DNA of 64,000 nucleotides from Lithospermum erythrorhizon (GCA_019722365.1 JADFUC010001579.1:1-64000), one strand, 5' to 3'. Shown: positions 33,239 through 46,600, counted from the stretch's first letter. A program made the numbers and translations. The notes: a model not told the origin generated them from the letters alone.

Positions 33239-36200
33239 ATGAGTTCTGAAGGGGCAATAAATAATTGCAATTCGGCGTCGAGTGATGAAGGCTCTGAGGA
33301 TGATCAAGGCAATAACGAGGCTCAAGGCCTTGTTAATCATGGAATTTATCCAAAGAGTAACAAATTGGAGAACCATACTTCCAAACTTGGTACGAAAAAT
33401 ACGTAGCTTCGATCCAATTCAAAACATAATAATTTTTTGTTTTTTCGTGTCCAACTTTAAATACTTAATTATATGATGAAAAATTATAAAAATTTACTTT
33501 TATGAAAATATATTTTAAGTCAAATTTGTTTATATCAATTTTATATTGTTTGAACTAAAGAATAAGATGTAATTGACTGTCAAAATTGTACATGCAAAAA
33601 CGAAAACCATTTATATTATGAATGAGAGGTTGTATCGTTTTTATATTGAAGTGCATTAATGTTACTTTGACCATCAATTATTTTTATTCCGTTCAAAAAT
33701 TATAAGAACATAATATTATCGAGCTATTTCAAAATAGGAATCTAATGATATAAATTTTATACTTGTTAGAATAATGAATTAGTATTTAATTGTCAAAGTT
33801 ATACTTCCATATACGAAAACTTCAAATAAAAAGATAAAATAAAAATGGAGAGAGCTGATAAGTATATGTTTCACTTTAAAACCAATTGACAATAGATGTA
33901 GTATCTCAAGAACTTATATATTGATCCGAGAGTATATCAAACTTTTGATGTGGGATATGATATCTCAGCACTCTCCCTCATGTGTAAACCGGTCATCGGC
34001 AGAATTTACTGACCCGAATAACATGGGGTTACACGTGCCTGATCAACTCGTGATTAGCACCCCCATAGACTCTTAAAATGGTATCAAAGTTAGCCCATCG
34101 ATTTCGTTCAAGTGATTACCAAAAAACCGGGTTTTACGTGTGGGAGGATATTGAAGAAGGACTCGTCCCACATTGAATATGCCAAAACATATAATGTAGT
34201 TTATAAGATCCTGGGCTTCATTTATCTATAACTAATTGATTTTAGTATGGATCCCTATGACTCTTAACAAGAGTACTAGTTTTTTATAGGAAATTTCTTT
34301 TTATTCGAGTGTTTGGTCAAATGTGATTCGATTGTATGACTATGTGTTTATTGATTGAGAGTGTATCACCAAAACTTATGTAATTCCTCAAAACATTTGA
34401 CTTACCACTTCTCATTCTTTTGTTGTTGAAATCTCATTTGTGCAATAATTGATCCGATAACCGTTTGATTAAAGAAACTTTGAGATTAGTTTAAGTGTAG
34501 ATATCATATATCATTGTATTTTCTTTCATCACCAAATATAAGTCTCATTTTTATGCTTGAATTAAATTTTTTGGAACCATACCGGAAATATAAGTTCCGG
34601 AACAGAAGAAATTCCCATTTGATAGGTGTTTCACCAAATATTTATTATAAAGCATATACTAAAAAAATATTTGAGTTGAAAGTTAAAAGTCAACCATCAA
34701 AAATCAAAACTGGACAATCTTTTAGACATTGATGCATTAATTAATTAGTGACTCGAAGATTTGATTAATGTAGGATGAATCTAGTGATAGTATCTGATAT
34801 TCATTTGTTGATTTTTTTCGAATAGGGTGGAAGGAAGGTAATGTAATAGTGGGGGCAAATGGAAATGAGAGGAGTAGTAGTGATTTGAGGAATGCATTGA
34901 CGGTAGCAGAATTAGGAGGGGAGGGTCACTATGCTCAATATTCGAAGGGAGCAGAGGGGTCAAATGGAGGCCAGAAGGATATAGTGGCTGAGAAGGGTGT
35001 TGGGCCTAGTGGAAAAAAGGAGGGATCACATGTGACTGAACCTTTGGAGTCTTTGAGGGCAATCCTCTCGGATCCTCTGACAGGTGTGCTTTTATAATTA
35101 ACTGTTTTAATACACATTTTAACTATTGGTATAATTTCATTGCCATGTGAAAATGAAAAGTAATACTATAGACTTTTAATTGTATAGTTGTTAATGTCGC
35201 TTATTATTAGAGATTTTAATGATTTGATCAATGATTCAAGTGAGATATGATGTTGCTTCAAATAATAATCTTTATTTCGATGTATTCTATATTTAAGAAC
35301 CTTTAAGAGATACAAAGACACAAGGTTTTAGTTTCTCCGGACAAACTCATACTATTTTCCATATTCTAATTGCATCTACTTTTTTATACTCGTATAATTT
35401 TGTTTTTCTTGACCACATGGCAATATCATAGCATATCATTACAGAATGGCTTGATCACTTAATATTCAGAACGTGCTATTTTTACAGAGGTGTGCTTATG
35501 GACGATGCTATGATATTGCCATGTGGTCATTCTTTTAGCAATGGTGGACTGGAACACGTGCTTAGAATGGTGAGATTAATTATCCTCTTGATTAGTTTAA
35601 TACCTTTACATTAGAAGAATAACTTGGATCCTACATGTAGTCTCTAATTTTATGGTAATGGAACATTATTAGTAAAGCTCCGCCACTGCACGATGTGATG
35701 TTAAGGACTGTTTCGAATCTATATTGTGGGTGTAGAATATCCTAAGTTTATGTGGTGAATTTGATTTTTAGAAACTCTATTTATTAGAGAGAATAAAAAC
35801 ATATAATACTAGTAAATTGAAACGGAGGGAGTAACAATTTTCATTCCTGTACTGGATTTATTAGTATCATTATTAATGTCAATACCAACCAGAGTGATGC
35901 ACATTTTAGATAACTACGTATCTTATGTTTTGATTGGAAATTATCTGCTTGCTCATCTTGCATATATATATGGGCAGTCATGATCTGATTACCTTCCTGG
36001 AATTTATCATATGTAACTTTGTAATCTACAATGAGAGGGTTTAGGCAGGAATCTACTTTTTCTTTGGTGCAATAGCATCGATTTTTTCATAACCAATTGC
36101 TACTCTTAGTTATATTGTTCTGATCACTTTATGCTACAACTTTCAGAAAGCATGTTATACATGTTTGCATGGTGTCACTGAAGACTCCGCCTCTCCAAAT

Positions 36201-38471
36201 CTCTGTAAGTGGAATTGCGGATAATGTGATATGGAAAGAATATTTATCTATTGTTCTTGATTGTATTAAATTTTCTAGTTGCCTACTGCAAGGAAGATAC
36301 CTGTATACCTTAATTTTTTATGAAGGACCCATAATGTCATTATTTATTTTTCCGTATTTGACTTGCTTATGTTTAAAATGCAATTTATGCTTGTTGGTTC
36401 TTATTATTTGTGTGATTGCCTTGCTCATACTTTTTAGTACTTTATTCAAAACATATGGACTTGGACATTCTCCATTTTCCAAAAATGAGCTTTCTGTGCT
36501 TGATGATGCCATGTAGACATTCAATTGTCTTTTTATCACTATATTAGTAGAAGGTATCAATGGACAAATTAGTGAGAATTTCTCTTCTGGGATCCCCTCT
36601 TTTCCTTGTGAGATGTGACAAAGACAAGAAGTGAAGATACAGATCAGAACTGGAAATATATTAATGCAGTAACATATCTCGCTGTAACAGGTGTGATACA
36701 CACCCTAAGGTGCTGACCCGTCTTTCAACACATTTCATTGACACTTATACTTCCTTTAACTTTGTAAACCCTAATGCAACAACTAATTGCTTCCCTTGTC
36801 GCTTAAGGTGATATACACCAGAAGAGCAAAAACCTGCGAAGCAGGAACCAATGAACAAATGGGGGCACTCTAGGATAATTATACTGACAAATAGCTTATA
36901 CACTTTTGTGTTTCAAGTATAAAAAAAACAGTCATTGGTTGTTCCTGAATGCTCTATGCATATATAATGAATTGATTTTCATTTATTTTATTTCGAAATA
37001 TGTAAAGGTGTCCTGATAGAAAATGAAGTCTTAGTTTTGTACATTCTTGTGTTTGCAACAATTTCGTCTAGATGCTGATAACTTGTTAATGTCAGATACA
37101 AATTATGTGAGATAACGTTCAGATGATAATGTTTACAAAAGTCTGTCACATTATACCAAGATTATATAGACAATATAATCCTGTTATTTCCAATGCTTCT
37201 TATCTATTGTGTAGTAGAGATAGTCTTTGACACTTCATGTTGCGCCAATTCGAAAACATCCTCCTAGTTATCACAGGGGTAAGGATGCTTACTATCCGAT
37301 CCCCCTTACCCTCTTAGGCGGGAACCTCTTTATAGGCATTGGGGCATGTTCTATGTTGTATGTATAGGATAAGACTTTGTATATTACTTTTCATAATCTA
37401 CTCCACCTATTTACCATTCATTATTCCGTTGTGCAACGTATTCTGCTATATGGTAATTTTAACAGAATTTCATCCCTTCTCATGATATTTTTTCTGTGGT
37501 ATTTTTATGCCTACACAACTCCTGCAGTACTAAGAGCAGCTGTACAAGCATTTCGTAGAGAAGAAGAGTTACATGGCAGCCATGCATTGAAACGGAGGAG
37601 AGAAAGATATGACCAGGTTAGTTTGGCATGTGTACATTGCAGAAACTCAACGAAATAGTACATTGCTGGTGACTCTTGACCAAATTTCTTACTAGACTCT
37701 CATCCTCTCCCCTTCCCACAATAGACTATATTATCTGATCAAATTTAAGAGTTTTGCCATCGTATAGGAAAAGGGATGTTATGGTGGCTCGACACCCTTG
37801 GAGCACTCCAGGAGGAAAGGTGTCCAATTTCCTTTTGCATTGACTGACCGGGTAACTATAAAGGTATCTCAAAGGAAATTTCCTTACTCTCTTATATCCG
37901 AACTCTACTGACTGCAGAACGAATAGCAGGGCAACAAGAGGACACCACCACGTTTTGTTGGACGAGAAGCCATCGTTGTAAATCAATGTTTGAATGGATG
38001 GTAAGCCAACTTTTGAATAGTTCGACCCCATCCTTTTGTCACTAGAAAGAAAGGAGAAGATAAAGGTCAGTACAATGCTATTACGATTTGCATTAATAGT
38101 AAAACCGGGATTTAATGGAGGCTGAAGTGCATAACTACTTCAATATTGAGGGTTCAAAACAATATTGAGGGTGAGATATGACAAAAATGTAAACTTTTAA
38201 CACAGCTCCCCACCCCTATTCCCATCCTCTTCCTAGGAACCCAGGAAACCATACCAACAGACAACTTGAATCTGTAAATTTGTTACTTCTGTTTTTCTTT
38301 TCAATCTATTTTGTGTTCAAGCAACTACCTTTTACTAATAGGTTCATGCTGCTTTATCGCTTTGCCTAATACAGGTATGTTGTGAAGACTGTGGACAATT
38401 CAGAACAGGTGAAGTTACAATATCGTTCGCTTGCTAAAGTTCCAGATGCTCATTCCTCAAAGCCATTATGA
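33239..38471 (+). CDS. Gene B: U-box domain protein, PUB62-like E3 ubiquitin ligase
   Basis: Eight exons: 33239-33389, 34826-35083, 35490-35569, 36147-36204, 37528-37616, 37768-37863, 37930-38000 and 38375-38471. They total 900 nt, encode 299 residues, and all reading phases agree. The N-terminus is acidic and low complexity (MSSEGAINNCNSASSDEGSE). The U-box is at about residues 125-192: LRAILSDPLTGVLMDDAMILPCGHSFSNGG across exons 2-3, then KACYTC, then LLLRAAVQAFRREEEL. The C-terminal module (about 229-290) reads GVQFPFALTDRV, then TPPRFVGREAIVV and LNGWYVVKT, then LQYRSLAK, as in plant U-box protein 62/63 relatives. U-box proteins transfer ubiquitin from an E2 enzyme to a substrate; the substrate here is unknown. 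Intron 1 (1.4 kb) contains a repeat. Confidence 0.92.
33945..34260. repeat. Short LTR-derived or TRIM-like repeat in intron 1 of gene B
   Basis: The stretch starts near TGTGGGATATGATATCTCAG. It contains a GGTATCAAAG word and the phrase CGTCCCACATTGAATATGCC, common in small dispersed plant repeats (TRIM or SINE class). No second copy is in the window and the ends are not defined. Confidence 0.4.
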
Positions 38472-39524
38472 TAAAAGATGACAAACAAATAACTAGAGAT
38501 TGTAAATGGACTGCTTCCAGCGTTCAGTCTATTTTGTCTATATTAAAGTGTAGATTTACAAAAAGAGTAGTGTATTCTGGTAGTCTTTTGTACTCATACA
38601 TAGTAGGTGATGTAATCATCGTCTCTTGTAGCATGATTAATTATAACATAGTTGTAAATTATATCTAATCATCTCTTTTTTGTATTTCCTCTGGTATTGT
38701 ATGTGCGGAATTAGGCTGTAAATTTGTTCGCAATGACAATGAGTAGGCAGATTATGTAGCCATATCTGGTGACCACAACTGGGACAGGGGAACACGGTAC
38801 ATGTTCGGTACTCGATCTGAAAATCGATCTGAAAAACACGACACATTACCTGCATGAGTGATATCCGGATCCGACTCGAGTAAAAAAATTGCTCAATATT
38901 TGAAACAATCTGTCCGACTCGGGTAACAAAAATTGCTCGATACTTGAAATAATCATATAATTACCCGACTCGATAAAGAGTCTACGGATAGAGTTTTCAG
39001 GTAACCTCTCGAGCGTAACTCGATAGGAGCACTGTCCTCAAAACTTGCTCAACTGCTCCAGTAGTCAAGGATTTTGGTATAGAAGCAAGAGGATAAAAGG
39101 TCTTGTTGTTGGCGTGAGGAATTGAGCTAGAGCTTAATGTGAATCTGAATAGGATGTGAATCTTTTATTCACTACTAAAACCATCTTGAGCACTGAACTT
39201 ACAGCCGCCAGAATTTCACTACAAGTAGACTAATTAGATCCCGAAGGATAATCACAAATTCACAATAACTCAATCTCAGCAAAATTTATGGAGGTTTTAT
39301 TCACCGAGCTCATGATGATCAATAAGTCACATAATGGAGACCATGATACTGTTATTACTACTTATCTTTTTACACAGATTGGATATAAAATTCTATTTTT
39401 TAATAGTAAAAATATAATTTTTAAAATTTTAGAGGAAGGCAATGTCCCCATGCTAATTCCTCACTTAACATAAATGTTTTCCTATTAATAGGATATCACA
39501 TGATTATCATACATGGAAAGTAAG
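38472..39524. other. Downstream of gene B
   Basis: Contains the 3' untranslated region of gene B, a short tandem repeat and AT-rich DNA. No gene is seen. Confidence 0.5.
38871..38973. repeat. 43-bp tandem repeat
   Basis: CCGACTCG followed by TAA...AATTGCTC and a TTGAAA word starts at 38871, 38914 and (partial) 38965. Confidence 0.75.
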
Positions 39525-39529
39525 AAACT
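39525..39529. other. Target-site duplication, left copy (AAACT)
   Basis: AAACT here matches AAACT at 52394-52398, exactly flanking the element 39530-52393. Confidence 0.8.
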
Positions 39530-40034
39530 TGATCGCCATATTTTACTAACATTTGGATTGGGTGCGAGATTGCTATAGGGCAAACCATCTCAAGGCTTTC
39601 TGCTTGTTGTTAGTGAGTTGAGATGTGTCGCTTTGGTAAGGGTCGCACTGTTTTTCTTCTTGCTCCTTGGTCCTCAATCGCCTTGCCCTTGACGAGTGAG
39701 AGATCCTCGCGAGTCAGCGTTTAGACCCTGCGTAATGAGGTCGGTCACGACCACAAAACAACATGGAGTACCTAAGTTAGTAGCGAGTCGAAGGAGAGGA
39801 TATGTACTAAGAAAAGCATTTTGATTCCTTAAATGGTGAAATAGTCACGATTTATAGGCATAGTACAAGGCACATCTTTAAAAGAACTGCATGGAGTGCT
39901 GTAGGTGCGACAAGGGTCCCTTGACAACTGTGGACAGGACACGCCAGCGCGCGCATGGGCTGGATGGCCCAGGTCCGTACAACTAGCTAGCTATATATAT
40001 ACTTAGTCCATATCACTTATTTTAACCCATATCA
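39530..40034 (-). repeat. 3' LTR of the minus-strand Tat-like element
   Basis: On the minus strand it begins TGATATGGG at 40034 after a polypurine tract. It ends at 39530, where the complement finishes ATCA next to AAACT (505 bp). A TATA-like GCCTATAAATCG lies at about 39855-39870 on the minus strand. Confidence 0.8.
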
Positions 40035-40050
40035 ATTGCCCCCTTATTTC
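40035..40050 (-). other. Polypurine tract
   Basis: The minus strand reads GAAATAAGGGGGCAAT directly before TGATATGGG. Confidence 0.8.
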
Positions 40051-40299
40051 TTGCGTAATCGACATTCTTAATATTTTAAGAATGGATGAACAAGGAATAA
40101 GCTCTGATTTCTCCAACAGGTTAAATCCCACGTTGTATGATTGTCGTGTTTATGAGAGGAATGCCCTTTGACCGAAAGTGGTGATCCTAGCGTTCAATTG
40201 ACCACGGCTCATTCCTTTGGTTCAACTTAGGACTCCGGATACGTCATCCATAAGTTCATCTTTGTCGTGGGTGGATTCCTTTGGTTCAACAAAGTAACC

Positions 40300-40780
40300 T
40301 ATTCTTCCTCGAGCATGCAATTCTACTCCCGAACCCCAATGCAAGTCTAGGTTCCCACGACTTCTATCCCTCACAACTCGGTGTTTACAATGAAAAACTC
40401 TCAATGATTTGTGTCATAAACAATTGCATTCAGTTAGAAGTTTAGAGAATTCTTCCTAACACATTCAACCTACAAATATAATCTACAAATCTTTTAGCTC
40501 ACTCTTAAAACATAGGAAATTATTATGTATGGAGTAGTGTATCTTCCCGAATGAAACAACTTATATAGGGTAAGACATCAAACATATGAGAAATATCTTC
40601 CATAAACAATACTTTCCATATATGCAAATCTCAATCTTCATACTTGGGAATACTCCAAGTTATTACCATATAGTCTTCATACTTGAGAAATACTCCAAGC
40701 AAAATCCCGAAAATATATATTCCAGAACTTACCAAAATCAGCAGCAACAAAAATAGCTAGCCAACACCAAAACACCAACA
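40300..40780 (-). repeat. 3' LTR of the gag-only Copia element
   Basis: It aligns throughout with 42707-43205 through shared words such as CAGTTAGAAGTTTAGAGAAT and ACTTGAGAAATACTCCAAGC. The low edge (about 40300) is approximate. Confidence 0.8.
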
Positions 40781-40872
40781 AACTCCCCCTTTGGCTGATA
40801 TTTTTTGTTCAATAGCTTATATCCCTCTTAATGCATCTCTCCCCTTTTTTGCCTCAAAGAAATCAATCCACC

Positions 40873-41680
40873 TTACGACAAAGATAGATTTCTCAATTCG
40901 TTATCCACCATACAGTGATTAACACTAGTAGAACCTCCCGGCTGACCATTGGCTCCATGTCTTCCAAGTTTGCGAGCATGTACATTCGGGACAGAGATAA
41001 CATTGGCTTCTTTTTCCTTTCCACGAAGATCCCTCTTGACCTTCCACACTTTACGATTAGCAACACAAGAATTACCTCGATAATCGTTCTTGATTTTCCA
41101 TTCCTTGTGTTGAGCTACATCAGAATTTACCCTTTTGACCCTCCATTCCTTATGATGAAACGGTTTTAGAATTTTGAATGAGGAATCGGCCATGTTGATG
41201 AATGTTTCCTTCCATAGAGCTTGTAGTAGTAGGTCTTATGCTGACCTTTCTTTTTCCACAATGATGGCATACTTGTTTAACTGCTTCCTTTTGTTCTTAG
41301 GTAATGCGTTAGCATGGGAGCGACGGTTAATCGAGACAGTTGGCAACCGGTTAGTACTCTTGATTGGTCTTTAACTTTTGCAGTGGAACAAACTTTGATT
41401 CTTTAAACATTCTCCCGGCCAACATATCCCATACACATGTAGATATTTGGAGATTGACGGAAGAAAGAATTTCATCCAGTTTAGATGTACTAGAATTGAG
41501 CATATGGATGAATTTCTTCATGGCTTCTAATTCAACATTCAATCCCTCAACTTTCTCATTTAACCCAGAGTTGATAATTAACATATCATTATTCTCATCA
41601 AGGAGGCGTTTATTTTCCTTTTCTTGTTTTTCATGTACAAGCACATCCAACATTACCAATAGGCTGAAATATAACTTTTA
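40873..41680 (-). pseudogene. Gag C-terminal half of the Copia element
   Basis: The frame 41659-41351 contains a coiled-coil stretch (KENKRLLDENNDMLIINSGL, then MLNSSTSKLDEILS), typical of the C-terminal half of Gag in some plant Copia elements. The frame 41193-40873 contains KILKPFHHKEWRVKRV and KVWKVKRDLRGKEKEANV. It then stops where pol would normally follow. The two are separated by a frame break at about 41300. Earlier Gag sequence (about 42500-41700) is degraded. Confidence 0.6.
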
Positions 41681-42706
41681 AATGTCCAACTTGTTCATAA
41701 GACATCTCTTCCTAAATCACTATCCTCACTTTCTTCAATCATACGATTAGTCAATTAACTTTGGTACGTAAATGCAACAATCTTCCCGCTTTGCGTCATT
41801 TAGTTTCTTGCTCTTCTCACGGCTTAGATAATAATACACTGCATGAAAAAGTTGGACGTGAACTTTGATTATGACCATAACCTTCACATCCTTTTGCTTA
41901 GTCTCTGGCGGCTTGTGATCCATCTTTTCAACATTTTGTGTCTAGTAGGTGCAGTATTAGATATTGTCACTAACATACGGTTTAGCAGTGTTGCCGTATT
42001 GCTTATCTTTGCATAGCCGATCATCAAGAGACATTTCAAAAGCGTGATAAGAGAACCAAATAGCTCATCTACGCCATAATCGAGATGTCATTCGCCTCTT
42101 CTATGACAACCACTTTGGAGTCGAATCTATTGGGAAGATCTGAGAATCTTTCTGACAATCTTTCTTGACATCGTTTCTCAAGGTCATAAATTCATTGGAT
42201 ATCTCCTTAAGTTTGATAATGAACTCAATGATGGTTTCCTCTTCTATGCGTCACCGATTCTGAAATTTGGTGGTAAGTTGGAGGCGACATACCACGAACT
42301 TTGTGAGTTCAACTAAATACACAACAAGAGTTTCCCGAGCTTCTTTGGCAGCAGCACGAGTTCGGATCGATATATCAACATTTATGTTCACACAACTCGT
42401 ATTGCATCAAGGCGCGAGGAATTTTCCATTGAGGCTGGCGTTCCTTCTGATCCATTCAATTCGGGCTTCTCCAATCATGGTGCCATCGGTTAAAGTGCGT
42501 CGTGGGATCGACCATACAAGCAGTTTCCCATGTTTAATATCCATAGATCTCAAGTAAGCAACCGTCTACTCTTCAATAAGCATAATTTGAACCGTAGAGA
42601 ATAGATTGGGCGATTTATTGAACTTTCTTTCGCCTACACACACAGTTACAAGGATCTGCGTATGTCAGTGCCGCGCTGCGTACAGAATTGAAAGTTAGAA
42701 GTAGCT

Positions 42707-43205
42707 TGTTCTTCCTCGAAAGGCGCCCTATTCTACTCAAACTAGTAAACAAGTCTAGGCTCCCCACGACTTCCTATCCCTCATGACTCGGTGTTTAATG
42801 AAAACTCTCAATGATTGTTATAACGTAGTGTCATAAGCAATCGTACATTCAGTTAGAAGTTTAGAGAATTCTTCTAACACATTCAACCTACAAAAATATA
42901 ATCTCTCAAATCTTTTAGCTCACTCTTAAAACGTAGAGAATTATTATGTATGGAGTGGTGTATCTTTCAGATCTGCAGAGCAACTCTTATATAGGAGTAG
43001 GAACACCAAACATATATGGAAATATCTTCCATAAATAATACTTTCCATATATGCAAATCTCAATCTTCATGCTTGGGGAATACTCCAAGTAATTACCATA
43101 TAGTCTTCATACTTGAGAAATACTCCAAGCAAAATCCCGAAAATATATTCGGAGACTTGCAAAATCGTGACAACAAAATAGCTAGCCAACACCAAAGCAC
43201 CAACA
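42707..43205 (-). repeat. 5' LTR of the gag-only Copia element
   Basis: On the minus strand it runs from TGTTGGTGC (43205) to GAAGAACA (42707), 499 bp, and pairs with 40300-40780. No standard TGGTATCAGAGC primer site follows, so the primer region is degraded. Confidence 0.8.
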
Positions 43206-43659
43206 ATCCTCAACCTTTTCTTCAAAGGGTATGTTTGTTTCGAATCTGTATCCTCTTTTAATCTCAATTTTTGCACTTTCTTGAGGTTTTCTGTCTTGGA
43301 GGAGTATGAGCAGGTTTGTGATTTTCATGAGTTTTCTGGTTGTTTTTTGGGGTCGATTTGAGAAGATGGTAGTTTGATTGCATGTTTGAGGGGTGTGCTC
43401 ATCTTCTAGGTTTTTAATTTTGTCTTCAAACTGGGAATTTTGCTCCAAAATCGGATTTGTGGTTGAAGGTGACGGTTGATGTTCCAATGAGTCACGACTA
43501 TTCATCTTCAACCTAACTCTGTCGCGACTCAGTTAGTGAGTTGTTGACCTTTTATTTTTGGGAAAAATTTGATATTTTGACTTTGTTTTCTATTTTACTA
43601 ATTTGCTTCAACCCCTTACTTCATTCTCTAATAAGTTGCTTGTTTGCTCGATAGATAAA

Positions 43660-46600
43660 ATGTCTCAATCCTCAGAGAACAACATCAATAACTTTGAGGT
43701 TCGTCAACGTACTGGGCCGAATCAAGAGGAGGCTTCCACCAGTGGAGGAATGCGTATTTGCGTGCGTGAACCAACAATTTCTATTCTACGCATTCGTTTG
43801 CCTCATCGCCTTTCCAAACCAAGTTCATTTCCGTAAAAGCAAACATCCTTTACGGGCTCGCCCAAGCCCAAAGTGTTGGAGGGTCGTCATTACAAGAAGT
43901 GGTTCTTCGCTCATGGGGGTATGACGGTTGGCGTGCCTCACATTTGAACGCTTCGAGATGAGACCAGGAGTCTTGGTATTCCCTCTTTAGAGATATGGAT
44001 GCGATGCTTAAAATATAAGACCGCGCTTCCCAGAGATGAGAATAAACTCCTTGGTATCGTGCGAACGAGGCCATGTTAGTGAAGTCAAACCTCGTCTATG
44101 ACTAGGAGTTTGACCCCGAGGCCATCGGCGACCCTCCCACATGGGGTACTAACTTTTATCTCGCTTTTCCTTCCAATATATTATTATATATATAGTTTTA
44201 ATAGGCCAGGCAATGCCTCCTTCGGTTAATGCTCTCCAGATTTTCATTACACAACTATAACACTTTTTCCATTCCATACAAACATCAAAAACATCAAATT
44301 GACCATTCCGTCGGATTGATCGTTAGTTTCACCGTTAAGTAATTTTAAACGAGGCTGTTATAGATAATTCATGTCATTAATAAATAGATTAATGTTTGAA
44401 TAAGTCGTTTTTAAAGAAGGATATTTTTTAATTTTTAAGAACTTAACCTTTAACAAAAAAAATTAAAATTAAAATAAATATTAAAGTGAACAATAGCCTA
44501 AAACCCATCTTCCTCCCCCTTCATCACAACCACAGTCTTCGCTTGCAAAACAACCCCTTCCCATCTAGCTTCCATCAAGTAATCCTAGCCACCTTGACAT
44601 TACCACCTTATCACCACCACCCATCATATTAATGCATAATATACAATTAATAAAGTTGTACCACGTGCTCCTCCAAAACTTGAACATAATTAAAAATCAA
44701 ATTTTAATATTCTTGCTCTAATTAATTTTCGAAACAAATAAGTGAAAATCTTGTTAAATTGATTTTATTGACCAATTGGCCATCCTAATTAAATTGAGTA
44801 AGCCTTAGTTCAGATAAATTAGTATAGTTGAATGAGAGGAAGAGAAAAATAATGTTACGACAACATGCCAATGTTGGTAGCAGCTCTATTTTGAGAATTG
44901 TTTGTAGTATTTTGAAGGGAACAATTGTAGGGGAGGTAGAGAATGAATTAGGAGTTATAGTAGAAGGTTTGGAGTGAGGAGGAGGGTGACAGTTAATGAA
45001 GATGGGAAGGGGGGTGTGGTGCAGTGGTGGGCTACTTAATGTTTGGTGGATGGGAGGGGGGAGGGGGGTTTTGTTTTTTAAGATGAGGGGTATTTTTTAT
45101 TTTAAAATTTATTTATATCTTACATTTTTTATTAAACAATTGATAATAAATTTTTAAAAATTACAAAAAAGCATCCTTTTAAAAAAATTATTATAAGAAA
45201 GACCAATTCAAAAATAATTATGAAGAACCTCTTTTAAAGTAACCTTGATCAAATTAACTTGATCAACTTTGTGAATGCAATATGATAGACTTTTGAAAGT
45301 TTTATTGGGTTGGATGAAAAAAAGTAATACATACTGGGTGGAATGAGTCGAGAGAATAGTCTGATGGGCGGCATTGCCTTTCCCATTTAATATCGATCTT
45401 GTCTTGTGAGAGATCACTTCTTACATTTGGAGATAAAGGCGCTGTGGCGTTGATTTTGTGAATCTTTGTCGGAGCTTGACCTATGTTCCCTCGGCGTGGC
45501 CATCTTACAAAAACCAAACCCGAGGAGCCTCGCCAATTTTTAGTCTACGCTGCTTCTCCTCCGTGGATATTCTGCTGTCTTGATCCCCTCGTCTTTGAAA
45601 GGTTGGAGAAGGATGTTCCCGACTTCTGCCTCTCACGACCTTCGGCCGGGCAAGAAGTCGGCTGCAGAAGAGAAATCGCTCGAGTCACGACTTCGAGACT
45701 CGGGGGAGAAACCTTTCGGTCAGCAGGTGGCGAGTCGAAGGTGGGCTCGTGCCCATTAAGCGATTCACCAACCGGCTCTATTAATTGGTTCATCCGCCCA
45801 TATCTAACCATCGCGAAAAACGTGAACCTGCTTACATGCGAGAATCAGACGCTCCCTTTCAGTGACCTTTAAGCGGTCAAATTCCGGTTCCTGGTGCGGA
45901 TATTCCAGTGGTAGTTCCTGAAGAAGCGGTTGCCAAAGGAAGGGAAAAGTGGATGCGACTAGGCCTTCTCTCCCAGAGTATGATGGGAGATATCTGGAAC
46001 TTCCTTATGTTCTGCCTAACTTGGAGGTGAATAGCGAGGCTCCCTAGAATGCTCGCAAGTTCCACTTCCATGTTGTGAAAACCCTTCCCTCGAAGAAGGT
46101 GGCCGCTCGTTATACTCCATTAATGCTATTTTCGCTCAAACCGCGAAGCATATGACCGAGGTTCGCTCTTTTCCTCTTTGATTATATCTTGTATATTTTC
46201 TCTTCTAATATATCCATCTTTTCTCTCAGGTTTTGAATGGTGCTTATGTTTTGGCAAGGCTTATCAGACCACATGGCTCGCTAGAATTATACCGCCACCA
46301 AACAGGATGAGGTCTTGAAGAAGGTGGTAGCCACCAAGAACTTGCTTCTCAAGGGTGCGAAGGAATAGTTGTTCAATAATAGGGCCAAACTCGAGGAGCT
46401 CTCCAAGATCACTGAAGAGCGAGGCCAAAAGCTAGAGTCAACACTCCTAGAGCTGAAGAAGATGAAGGATGTAGCCGTTGAAGCGGAGAAGGTTTGGGCC
46501 AATCAGAAGGGTGAGATGCAGGCTCGCTATGAGGAGCTGGAGCGAGCCAACACTGGGGACATCATGAGAATGACCGAGGCCTTCAAGAAAGAGAAGGAAA

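Larger units (their letters stand above)
40300..43205 (-). mobile_element. Non-autonomous Copia element carrying gag only
   Basis: Two direct LTRs (40300-40780 and 42707-43205) flank 1.9 kb of minus-strand internal sequence. It encodes Gag fragments and no protease, integrase or RT. A purine tract (CCAAAGGGGGAGTT on the minus strand, 40783-40795) precedes the 3' LTR tip TGTTGGTG. The LTRs differ by many scattered changes. It inserted between the antisense ORF and the polypurine tract of the surrounding Tat-like element. Confidence 0.8.

Noticed and set aside
36169..36516. ORF overlapping intron 4 of gene B as a separate membrane protein
   Set aside because: It combines part of exon 4 in another frame with AT-rich intron; hydrophobicity is due to T-rich codons.
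43206..43210. Target duplication for the gag-only Copia element
   Set aside because: The bases next to the two outer LTR edges (ATCCT and TAACC) do not match, and the low edge is uncertain.
45483..45872. 129-codon plus-strand ORF as an independent gene
   Set aside because: Positioned within the damaged aORF region of the Tat-like element and bounded by its other pieces.
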